This document shows positions 45,955 through 53,493 of a DNA stretch of 64,000 nucleotides, piece by piece. Position numbers and translations under genes: made by a program. The stretch covers positions 1 through 64,000 of the forward strand of contig NZ_JAPESW010000015.1 in assembly GCF_028527925.1 (NCBI RefSeq). Reading direction: 5' to 3'. The stretch's first letter is position 1; every line of letters starts with the position of its first letter. The stretch comes from Cellulomonas fimi. Lineage in GTDB: Bacteria; Actinomycetota; Actinomycetes; Actinomycetales; Cellulomonadaceae. Under the pieces are notes generated by a model. The model was given only the letters and a program-made list of their open reading frames with translations, was not told where the DNA came from and made no database searches.

Positions 45955-47270
45955 CAGAACGTCCCGAGCAGGTCGGCGTAGAGGCCGAGCACCCCGAGCA
46001 GCGTGGGCAGCATCGCGAGCACGCCGAGCAGCTCGGCGAGGTCGCCGATCCGCCGCCAGCGGGCGCGCTGCTGTCCCGACGCGTCGAACCCGGCGACCGC
46101 GGCGCCGACCACGGCGAGCGCGAGCGCCCCACCGGCCGCCGCCACGGGCTCGCCGTCGCCCCACGGGCCGAGCACGCCGACGAGCAGCGGCACGACGACC
46201 GCCGCCCACAGCAGCGCGACCTGGGGCCGCAGCGGGAGGCTGCGCGTGCGGAGCGCGAGCACGACGAGCGCGAGGACGGCGAGGACGGTCGCGCCGGTGT
46301 CGCGTGAGGCGATCAGGCCCGCGCAGGACGTCGCCGCCGCGACGGCGACCGCGACCGTGCTCCACGTCAGCCCCGCGTACGCGTCCCCGAGCGCGAGCCG
46401 CACGGCGGGCCGGCGCGGGGGTGTCCCGTCGAGCGCGGCGTCGTCCAGGCCGGTGAGTCCCGACGCCGTCATCGCCCACCACGGCAGCAGCCCGCACGCG
46501 ATCACGGCCACGACGGCCACGACGGCGTCGGCGCGCACCTCCGGCAGCAGCGCGCCGAGCACGAGCTGCAGGGTCGTCAGGACGATGCCCGCGACGGCCC
46601 CGACGGCAGCGCCGCGGTCGGACCGCCCGATCCCGGCGCCCGCGCCGAGCGCGACCCACGCGAGCAACGAGCCCGCGGTCGCGGCCTCCGCGAGCGGGAC
46701 GTCACCGGTCGCGAGGAGCAGCGCCGCGAACGGCACCCCCGCGCCCACGACCGCCGCGGTGAGGACCAGACCGGCGTACCGACGGCCCGCGCGGCCCAGC
46801 CCGGCGGCGATCGCCGCCAGCACCAGCGCGAGGACCCCGACGCCCGCGGCACCCGCGAACGGCTGCTCGACGAGCGGCACCGCGACGATCGTGGCCGCGG
46901 TCGCGAGCCCGACGACGACCGCCGCCAGCACGCGCCGCGACGACGGCGACCACCGGTCGGTCCGCGCGCGCAGCTCCTCCGCGGCGGCGTCGGTCACGTC
47001 GGCGACCTCCGCGGGCGGCGGAGCCGCTGCGGCGCGGACGACCCGCAGCACCTCGCCGTCCAGCAGCCCCTGCGACGCCGGGTCGAGCGCGAGGTCGACC
47101 TGGTCGCCCGTGACCCGGACCAGCGCGACGGCCTGCGGCGCGAGCCGCGGTGACTCCCCGAGCAGCTCGAGGAGCTGGGGGAGCATCGCGGCGACGCCCT
47201 CGTCGGACGGCACGACGACCTCGGCGCGGCGCTCCGCGCCGACCAGCGTCAACCGGGTGAAGGTGCTCAC
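45954..47270 (-). CDS. eccD: Type VII secretion channel protein EccD
   Basis: GTG 47270 overlaps the stop of the 84-residue gene (GTGA). The 438-residue protein begins with a ubiquitin-like domain (FTRLTLVGAERRAEVVVPSDEG, LPQLLELLGE) and continues with about eleven TM helices from residue 135 onward, the exact EccD layout. EccD dimers line the ESX membrane complex. It sits between the EccB-like fragment and the MinD-like gene. Confidence 0.93.
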   Translation of the reverse strand: MSTFTRLTLVGAERRAEVVVPSDEGVAAMLPQLLELLGESPRLAPQAVALVRVTGDQVDLALDPASQGLLDGEVLRVVRAAAAPPPAEVADVTDAAAEELRARTDRWSPSSRRVLAAVVVGLATAATIVAVPLVEQPFAGAAGVGVLALVLAAIAAGLGRAGRRYAGLVLTAAVVGAGVPFAALLLATGDVPLAEAATAGSLLAWVALGAGAGIGRSDRGAAVGAVAGIVLTTLQLVLGALLPEVRADAVVAVVAVIACGLLPWWAMTASGLTGLDDAALDGTPPRRPAVRLALGDAYAGLTWSTVAVAVAAATSCAGLIASRDTGATVLAVLALVVLALRTRSLPLRPQVALLWAAVVVPLLVGVLGPWGDGEPVAAAGGALALAVVGAAVAGFDASGQQRARWRRIGDLAELLGVLAMLPTLLGVLGLYADLLGTF

Positions 47271-47521
47271 GGTGTCGCCCCGATCGTCGTCTGCGGGCTC
47301 GACGTTCCACCGCGCAACGACCCGCTGTTCGCCTGGACGAACGAGTACCCGGCGCAGCCCGCGCACGCGAGGGCCGCCACGACGACGCTCCCGACGAACC
47401 GCCGCACGTTGTCGTTGGTGGTCCGCCGGTCGCGCAGGTCGCCGTGCAGGAACGCGGCACGCAGCCGGGCACGGTGGACGCGCACGGACTCCAGGAGGAC
47501 GGCGTCAGGGTCGCGGGCCAT
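47267..47521 (-). CDS. EccB N-terminus-like small membrane protein (84 aa)
   Basis: ATG 47521 gives an 84-residue protein with a basic amphipathic head (VRVHRARLRAAFLHGDLRDR), one TM helix (FVGSVVVAALACAGCAGYSF) and a Gly/Ser/Thr external tail with GGTSS. The head-TM-GGTS order is that of the first ~85 residues of EccB, but the periplasmic EccB core is missing. It overlaps the upstream gene by 17 bp and eccD by 4 bp. It may be a minimal EccB replacement. Confidence 0.65.
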   Translation of the reverse strand: MARDPDAVLLESVRVHRARLRAAFLHGDLRDRRTTNDNVRRFVGSVVVAALACAGCAGYSFVQANSGSLRGGTSSPQTTIGATP

Positions 47522-48575
47522 CGAGCACCCCCTCCCACGGTCCGCGCGGCGCACCGAGCGCCTCGCGGACCCGGTCGTGACCGATCGCGCGCAGGACCTC
47601 GTCGAAGGCCTGCCAGCCGTCGCGCTCGAGCGTGCCGAGCGGGAAGTACAGGCCCGGGACGCGCGGGCGGCCGACCACACGCGCGCCGAGCGTCCGGACG
47701 AGCTCGTCGACCGGCAGGCCGAGGTCACGGACGCCGGGCGGGCCGACGAGCATCGCGAGCGGCACGGGCGGCGCCTCGAGGACCGACGGGAACGTGAGGT
47801 CGCGGCGGCCCTGCCGGCCCATCACGAGGCCGAACAGCGGCATGCTGCGGGTCGCGAGCCGGTCGAACGTGCCCGGGAGCGCGTCGATCGCGGCGCGCGC
47901 CTGCGGGCTCCCCGGTGCGCCGACGCCGACGACGAGCTGCGTCGTCTCCTCCAGGCCGTGCTCGGTGCGGGCCGTGCGGATCGTGCCGACCAGCGGCCGC
48001 TCGGGCGTGCCCGCGACGACGACCGTCGTCTCCTCCGGCATCCGGTTCCGGGCGAGCTCGGTCAGCCGCGCGCGGTCCCACGCGACGACCGCCGGCTCGT
48101 GCGCGCCCCAGCCGCTCGGCGCCGCCCCCATCAGGTCCTCCGCGAACAGCTCGGCCGTCCCGCCGAGCTGCGTGTCGACCGTCGCGCGGTGCCGCACGGC
48201 CTGCGACACGACGAGCTGCACCGACTGCGGTGCGACCGGGCGCAGGAACCGCACGGCGACGTCCTCGGCGGCCGTGATCGGCCCGCGCGTCGCGATCTCG
48301 CCGACCGACGACAGCCGTCGCCCGTCCGACCCGTCGCGCAGCGTGCCGTCGATCCCGCGGACGACCCACGCGCCGCCCGAGTCCCGCAGCGCCTCGCGCA
48401 TCGGGTACGACAGCCGCGTCACCTCGTCGCTCACGAGCGCGACCCGCCGCCCGTCGGCGCGCGCACGCACCAGCAGGTCGGCGCGCGTCTCGCTGAGGTA
48501 CGCGACCTCGGCGCGCGTCTCCGTCACCAGGACCTCGCCCGCGCGCGCGTCCAGCGCCGGGTGCGGAACCGTCAT
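47505..48575 (-). CDS. T7SS-locus protein, possibly DUF6177-like
   Basis: ATG 48575 overlaps the FHA gene stop; 356 residues, no TM helix or signal. Segments such as SDEVTRLSYPMREALRDSGGAW, RDGSDGRRLSSVGEIATRGP and MPEETTVVVAGTPERPLVGTIR recall the DUF6177 proteins of actinobacterial T7SS loci, but I assign that with low confidence. The repeated ARADLLVRARADGRRVALVSD-like strand-helix pattern suggests an alpha/beta fold. Position between FHA and EccB/EccD-like genes implies a cytoplasmic accessory role. Confidence 0.6.
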   Translation of the reverse strand: MTVPHPALDARAGEVLVTETRAEVAYLSETRADLLVRARADGRRVALVSDEVTRLSYPMREALRDSGGAWVVRGIDGTLRDGSDGRRLSSVGEIATRGPITAAEDVAVRFLRPVAPQSVQLVVSQAVRHRATVDTQLGGTAELFAEDLMGAAPSGWGAHEPAVVAWDRARLTELARNRMPEETTVVVAGTPERPLVGTIRTARTEHGLEETTQLVVGVGAPGSPQARAAIDALPGTFDRLATRSMPLFGLVMGRQGRRDLTFPSVLEAPPVPLAMLVGPPGVRDLGLPVDELVRTLGARVVGRPRVPGLYFPLGTLERDGWQAFDEVLRAIGHDRVREALGAPRGPWEGVLDGPRP

Positions 48576-50185
48576 GCCGTCGCCTCCACGCGGAACACGC
48601 GCTCCCCGAGCCGCAGCTGGGAGCCCACCGGGGCCTCTTCCTCCGACGCCGTGCCGAGCCGCAGCGGCTGCGCGCCCGGGCGCACCAGCGCCGTGCCGTT
48701 CGTGGACCCGCGGTCGGCGACCCACAGCGTCGCACCGTCCCAGCGGACCGACGCGTGCGTCTTCGACACCGACCGGGTCATGTCGATCATCGGGATCAGC
48801 CCGGCCACGACCTCGCCGGGTCGCGGCTCGGGGTTGCGGCCGATCAGCGTCAGCCCGGTGACGATCAGCCGCTCGCCGTCGTCCGCGACGAGCACGATCC
48901 CGTGCGCGCCACCCGTCGGCCGCCCCGTCGCGCCACCGGCACCGACCACCGGCACGGCTCCCGAGAGGGGCGCCGTCGAGCCGGAGGTGCCCGCGGCACG
49001 GGCCTCACCGGCGGTGGCGTGCTGGCCGGCTGCGGCGTGCTGGCCCGTGACCGCACCTTCGTGCACGCGCGACGGAGTCCAGCCCGCGGCGGACCCGGCA
49101 GCCGCGGACCCGGCGGCGGCGTCGTCGAGCGGACGCACGGGCGGGAGGGCGACACCCGCCGCAGCACCGCCTGCTGTCGGGGCACCGCGACCGGGCGTGC
49201 CGGTCGACACGGTCGGGAACGCGCCCGACGGCGGGGGCGCGACGCGCGGAGTCGGCGACGAATGCTCGCCGGACGCGGCTGCCAGCCGCGCGGCCCGCCG
49301 ACCGCCGGCGGCGGGAGCAGCCTGGCCGCCCGTCTCGCCGGTGCCGGCCGGCACGGGACCTCCGGTCGACGCCCAGGGGTTCGCCGCACCGGTCGTCACA
49401 GCACCGGCGGACGTCGTGCCGTGAGCGGCGGGAGCGCCGGACCATGCGTCGCCCGAGCCCGGCGCGACGCCCTCGCCCGCGGCAGTGCCGTACCCGGCGG
49501 CCGTTCCGTACCGGGCGTCGGCAGCGCGCGGCACGACGCCGTCGCGCGTGCCGGCCGAGCCCGTCCCGCCGGGGGACGCCGCGACCCCGGCACCGCGAGC
49601 GCCCGCCGCCGCACGCGAGGTCGCCCCGGCGTGCGCGCCGGTCGCCTCGCCGCTCACACCGCTCGTGGCGCGCAGGCGACCGATCGCCTCACGCGTGCCC
49701 ACGCTCGCCCGGCGCGCGGTGTCGACGCCGCCACGCACGTCGAGCACGACACCGTCGCGCGCCCACGTCCCGACGCCCGTCCCACGCCCCGGAGCCATCC
49801 CGGACGCGCCGTCCACGAGTCGCAGACCGAGCGCAGCGAGACCCGGCGTCCGCCCGGTCCGCCCCAGCACCACGAGCAGCACCACGACGACGGCCGCCGC
49901 GAGCACGACACCGAGCGCGACCAGCGCCCGGCCCGCGGGCGAGGAGCCGACCGCACCGACGACGGCGGGAACGAGCGCGGCGAGCACGAGGAGGACGTCG
50001 ATCACGAGGCCGACGACGACCGAGGCGGCCGGGGCGCGACGCGCGCCCTCCAGCACCGCGAGCGGCTCCCGACGTCCGCGCAGGACCGCCGAACCGCACC
50101 GGGGGCACGTCGCCGCACCGGCGGGAAGCGATGCCGCGCAGACGCCGCACCAGGCCACGAGGGGGTCGCCCACGGCCCGCGTCAC
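48572..50185 (-). CDS. Zinc-ribbon/membrane/FHA protein of the T7SS locus
   Basis: GTG 50185 gives 537 residues. Cys13, 16, 27 and 30 (WCGVC, CPRCGS) form a zinc ribbon; two TM helices follow near 55-108. A ~280-residue Ala/Gly/Thr-rich linker leads to a C-terminal FHA domain (LTLIGRNPEPRPGE, DMTRSVSKTHASVRWDG, VADRGSTNGT) that binds phosphothreonine peptides. FHA modules regulate several T7SS through Ser/Thr kinases; no kinase is in this window. Its stop overlaps the next gene (ATGA). Confidence 0.88.
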   Translation of the reverse strand: MTRAVGDPLVAWCGVCAASLPAGAATCPRCGSAVLRGRREPLAVLEGARRAPAASVVVGLVIDVLLVLAALVPAVVGAVGSSPAGRALVALGVVLAAAVVVVLLVVLGRTGRTPGLAALGLRLVDGASGMAPGRGTGVGTWARDGVVLDVRGGVDTARRASVGTREAIGRLRATSGVSGEATGAHAGATSRAAAGARGAGVAASPGGTGSAGTRDGVVPRAADARYGTAAGYGTAAGEGVAPGSGDAWSGAPAAHGTTSAGAVTTGAANPWASTGGPVPAGTGETGGQAAPAAGGRRAARLAAASGEHSSPTPRVAPPPSGAFPTVSTGTPGRGAPTAGGAAAGVALPPVRPLDDAAAGSAAAGSAAGWTPSRVHEGAVTGQHAAAGQHATAGEARAAGTSGSTAPLSGAVPVVGAGGATGRPTGGAHGIVLVADDGERLIVTGLTLIGRNPEPRPGEVVAGLIPMIDMTRSVSKTHASVRWDGATLWVADRGSTNGTALVRPGAQPLRLGTASEEEAPVGSQLRLGERVFRVEATA

Positions 50186-50368
50186 CCCCTCGGTCGGACC
50201 TGGGTCACAGCCAGGTGCCGCAACCGCTCTGCGAGCGCCGATCCTGGCACGTTTCGCGCGGTCCAGCGACCAGCGGAGCGCCCCGCCCGCCGACCGCCAC
50301 CCTGTCGGCCCAGGTCAGGAGCGTTGCGTGACTCGGTCATCGATGTGCGACGACGCCGGACGCGATGG

Positions 50369-51277
50369 TCAGGACCAGGCCTGCGGGATGAGCTGCGTGG
50401 CGACGACGTCGACCACGTTCTCGGTCGGGACGACGACCTCGTACGCGGCGGCGTCGACCTTCACGAGCCGCAGCCCCTCGGCGAGGTCCGCGTCGTGCCC
50501 CGTGTAGAACGCGCGCGACACCGTGCCGCCGTTCTCGGCAGGCCACTGGTCGACGAGCCGCACCTCCAGCCCGTTCCACCGCCCGCTCACGTGCAGCTCG
50601 AACCGCTCCCCGAGCTCGGAGAGCGGCACCTCGCGCCGCCAGCGGCCGATCGCGGTCTGCGTGAACCCGAGCTCGGCACGCGGCTGGCCGTCGAGCGCGA
50701 GCACGGCCCGGTCGTCGAGCACGTCGGCGGACAGGTGCCCGCCGTTCCACTCGACCAGGTGCCCGACGAACCGCGAGATCCGCGGGTCGCGGGGCGACCC
50801 GACGGTGACGACGTCCGACGTCCACCCGTGGCCGACGTCCACGTACCGCCCGATCACGGTCGACGAGCCGTCGCGCCCGATCCGCACGAGCTCCGAGCCG
50901 GCGGGCACGCGCGTGTGCTCGAGCCACGACAGCGGTACGACGTGGTCCGTCACGGCGACGAACCCCAGGCCCGTGAACGGCGGACGGTCGACGAACGGCC
51001 CGCCCGTGAGCTGGCGGGTCCGCTGGTCCGTGCCGCCCGTCGCGTTGAGGAACCGCATCGTCGGGCCGGCCGGGAACCGCAGCACATCGACGTGCTCGAT
51101 GTCGGGCGAGAACGGCGCACCCGGGAAGCCGAGACCGTGCGCCTCGAAGACCGCCGCCGGCGTCGTCGCCCACGCCACGTCCGCCGCCCGCACGACGAAC
51201 CCCGCGACCCGGTCGTACCCGGACTCGAGGTACGCCGCACTCATCTGCGGCGTGACGGCCTTCTGCATGAGGGTCAC
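50369..51277 (-). CDS. Fusion of effector toxin domain and immunity-like domain
   Basis: GTG 51277 follows AAGGAG by 8-9 nt (ATG 51268 is an alternative); 302 residues. Its N-terminal half matches the C-terminal domain of the big effector (53490-56228): QKAVTP/QKVITP, AGFVVR/GGFVSR, GFPGAPF/NYPGSPF, LRFPAG/VRYMAG, PFTGLGF/PFRGSGW and VPAGSELVR/IPKGAEMWR. Its C-terminal half resembles the immunity protein at 53107-53493: GRWRREV/GRWIKRV, then GRWNGL/ARWSQW. There is no secretion leader. It could be a neutralised toxin relic, a self-limited enzyme or a decoy. Confidence 0.75.
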   Translation of the reverse strand: MTLMQKAVTPQMSAAYLESGYDRVAGFVVRAADVAWATTPAAVFEAHGLGFPGAPFSPDIEHVDVLRFPAGPTMRFLNATGGTDQRTRQLTGGPFVDRPPFTGLGFVAVTDHVVPLSWLEHTRVPAGSELVRIGRDGSSTVIGRYVDVGHGWTSDVVTVGSPRDPRISRFVGHLVEWNGGHLSADVLDDRAVLALDGQPRAELGFTQTAIGRWRREVPLSELGERFELHVSGRWNGLEVRLVDQWPAENGGTVSRAFYTGHDADLAEGLRLVKVDAAAYEVVVPTENVVDVVATQLIPQAWS

Positions 51278-51391
51278 GAGGGGCTGCTCCTTCGACTCGG
51301 CTTCAGAACGCTCCGGCGAGTATGTCCCACCGGTGGCCTCCGGCCCGCGCGCCCTCCACAGGGCCACCCGCCCGGGGGCGTGACCGCCGGC

Positions 51392-52849
51392 TCAGGCGCC
51401 CGGGCGCGTCGCGGCCCGCACGAGGTCCAGCGCCGACCGGCGGAACGCGTCACCGAGGGGGTACCGCGCGAGGTCGAGACCGGGATCGACGCCGCGGCGG
51501 GCGACGACCCGGGCCGCCGCGGCTCGCACCTCCGACGCCCGGACGCACACCGACGCCACCGCGCCCGCCAGGCGCCCGTCACCACGCCCGACGGCGCGCA
51601 CGAGGCAGACGGTCTTCGACACGGCGACGAGCGCGTCGGCGCGCCCACCCTTGCGCGCGGCCCGCCACTCGACCTCCTGCCACTCGTCGGCGGGACCGTT
51701 CGTGGTCTCCACGACCCGTCCCTGCATCGCCGCCAGCGCGCGCTTCACCGGCTCCAGCAGCGCGACCGCGGTCTCGTCGTCGACCACCGGCGCGGCATCG
51801 GCGATCGACGCCGCCAGCTCGCGCAGCCCGGCCGCGGCGACCCACGTGGCGGTCGCGACGCGCAGGGTCCAGTCGAGCCTCCGGTACCCGCACGCCGCAT
51901 CCGCGGCCGGGTCCGCCACGCGCAGGCGCGGCAGTGCCCGGACCAGGGCCGCGACACCGTCGGCGTCCGCGCTCGCGTAGACCGCCGCCACGAGGTCGCG
52001 GAGCTCGCGGTGCGCGGGACCGCCGTCGCTCACCCAGGCGGCCAGCTCGGCGGGCCGGGAGCCCGGAGGCAGCCGGGGCGACCGTCCCGACGACGGAGCC
52101 GCGCGGACCGGGGCCGTCGGGACGCGCGCCGGCCGCACCTCCTCGGCGACGAGGGTCAGCTCGTCGAGCGCCACGACCTCCGTCGACCCGTCGTCGAGCG
52201 ACACGAGCGCGGTGTCCCGCTCGACGACCGCGACGCCGACCCGCCGGCCCTGCCACGACGCGGTCGTCGTGACCGTCTCCATCGCGCGCACGTCCGCGAG
52301 CGCGACGAGCCGGTCGCCGCTCAGCCCCGTCGCCGGCCCGTCACCGGGGTCACCCGTGAGCCCGTAGCCGACGGGCAGCAGCCCTTCGAGCGGCTCCCCG
52401 CACGGCAGCACCTCGTCGCCGATCAGCGCGTACGTCCCGACGCGCGTCGCGTCCGGCCCGGTCCCGGCCACCCAGCCCGGGCGGCACCGCAGGACGTCCC
52501 GTTCGCGTTCGCGCACGTCGTCGAGCTCAGCCGGGTCGACCACGGCCTGCCACTGGCCGCCGGACAGGTGGCGCACCCCGTCGCCCTCGGGCGCCGGGCC
52601 CACGCCGGCGACGACCACGCCGTCCGTCCGGACGGTCTGCAGCGTCGCGTCCGCCCCCCGCCACCGGCCCCACGCCTCGACGTGGAACACCCGGTCCACC
52701 GCGAGCCGGTCGTAGCGCGTGGCCGTCCGCTCGGGGTCGTCGTCGAACCGGGTCGACAGCGCACGGACCTGCGCCGAGAAGGGCGCCTCGCACGCGAACT
52801 GGGCGCCCTCGACCACGACGTAGTACCCGACCCGCACGTCACCGGTCAC
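51392..52849 (-). CDS. Double immunity-like module protein with helical tail
   Basis: GTG 52849 overlaps the upstream stop (GTGA); 485 residues. Residues ~1-110 (VGYYVVVEGAQF, DRVFHVEAWGRWRGA, GGQWQAVVDPAELDDV) follow the same strand pattern as the putative immunity protein at 53107-53493. Residues ~130-235 (VGTYALIGDEVLP, TTTASWQGRRVGVAV, TEVVALDELT) repeat it more loosely. After a Pro-rich linker, residues ~285-485 are helical and Ala-rich (ELRDLVAAVYASADADGVAA, DEWQEVEWRAARKGGRADAL). No secretion signal. Probably a cytoplasmic immunity relative; no named family recognised. Confidence 0.65.
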   Translation of the reverse strand: MTGDVRVGYYVVVEGAQFACEAPFSAQVRALSTRFDDDPERTATRYDRLAVDRVFHVEAWGRWRGADATLQTVRTDGVVVAGVGPAPEGDGVRHLSGGQWQAVVDPAELDDVRERERDVLRCRPGWVAGTGPDATRVGTYALIGDEVLPCGEPLEGLLPVGYGLTGDPGDGPATGLSGDRLVALADVRAMETVTTTASWQGRRVGVAVVERDTALVSLDDGSTEVVALDELTLVAEEVRPARVPTAPVRAAPSSGRSPRLPPGSRPAELAAWVSDGGPAHRELRDLVAAVYASADADGVAALVRALPRLRVADPAADAACGYRRLDWTLRVATATWVAAAGLRELAASIADAAPVVDDETAVALLEPVKRALAAMQGRVVETTNGPADEWQEVEWRAARKGGRADALVAVSKTVCLVRAVGRGDGRLAGAVASVCVRASEVRAAAARVVARRGVDPGLDLARYPLGDAFRRSALDLVRAATRPGA

Positions 52850-53043
52850 CAGGCCAGACCCTCCGGCCGCGCGGGCCACGTCACCGGCAGGTCCTCGGTC
52901 GTCGACACGACGTCGCTCAGCTCGTCGACCGGCACGGTCGCCGACCAGGAGTCCCGGAGGCTGGTCGTCGAGTACACGACGCCGTCGAGCTCCGCGTGGC
53001 CGCTCGCCAGGACCGCGACCCGGCCGCCGTCACGCGCGCTCAT
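52846..53043 (-). CDS. Short immunity-like paralogue (65 aa)
   Basis: ATG 53043 has GGAGGTG about 7 nt upstream. The 65-residue product keeps the two ends of the immunity module, AELDGVVYSTTS near the start and VPVDELSDVV near the end, and lacks the central GRW strands. It looks like an internally shortened copy of the 53107-53493 protein. It overlaps the double-module gene by 4 bp. Confidence 0.6.
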   Translation of the reverse strand: MSARDGGRVAVLASGHAELDGVVYSTTSLRDSWSATVPVDELSDVVSTTEDLPVTWPARPEGLAW

Positions 53044-53106
53044 CGCACCCACCTCCACCCTCGCCGCGCTGGAGATGCTACGACCGGTGGGGGTGGCGAG
53101 CCGACG

Positions 53107-53493
53107 TCACCCCAGCAGCTCGTGGACGACCTCGACGGGGTCCTCGAGCTCGGCGACGGGGACGTGGCCCTGCCACTCGCTCCAGCCGTTGCGGTGGATC
53201 CTGCGGTCGTCGAGCGGGAGGCCGTCGCCGTAGTACGACCACCACGCCATGTCACCCTCGACGCGGTCCACGTCGACGGTCCACTGCGACCAGCGTGCGG
53301 TCGTGCGGACGCGGTAGAGCCGGTCGATCTCGGACGGGTCCTCGACGCGCTTGATCCACCGCCCGCGGCGGTCCTCCGAGAACCCCGCGGGCGGCGGCTG
53401 GTCGGCCGGCGCCAGCAGGTTGACCGGGAGCGTGTCCGAGCCCTCGGCCGGGTAGGTCACGCCGTCGAGCTCGGCGTACAGCCCGGCCCTCAC
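53107..53493 (-). CDS. Putative immunity protein of the T7SS effector
   Basis: GTG 53493 overlaps the effector stop (GTGA), the standard toxin-immunity layout. The 128-residue acidic protein reads AELDGVTYPAEGSD, GRWIKRVEDPSEIDRLYRV, ARWSQWTVDVDRV, WWSYYGDGLPLDD and WQGHVPVAELEDPVEVVHEL, mostly beta strands. No signal peptide. Related modules occur at 52846-53043, twice in 51392-52849, and in the C-terminal half of 50369-51277. Function as immunity factor is inferred from position and expansion. Confidence 0.7.
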   Translation of the reverse strand: MRAGLYAELDGVTYPAEGSDTLPVNLLAPADQPPPAGFSEDRRGRWIKRVEDPSEIDRLYRVRTTARWSQWTVDVDRVEGDMAWWSYYGDGLPLDDRRIHRNGWSEWQGHVPVAELEDPVEVVHELLG

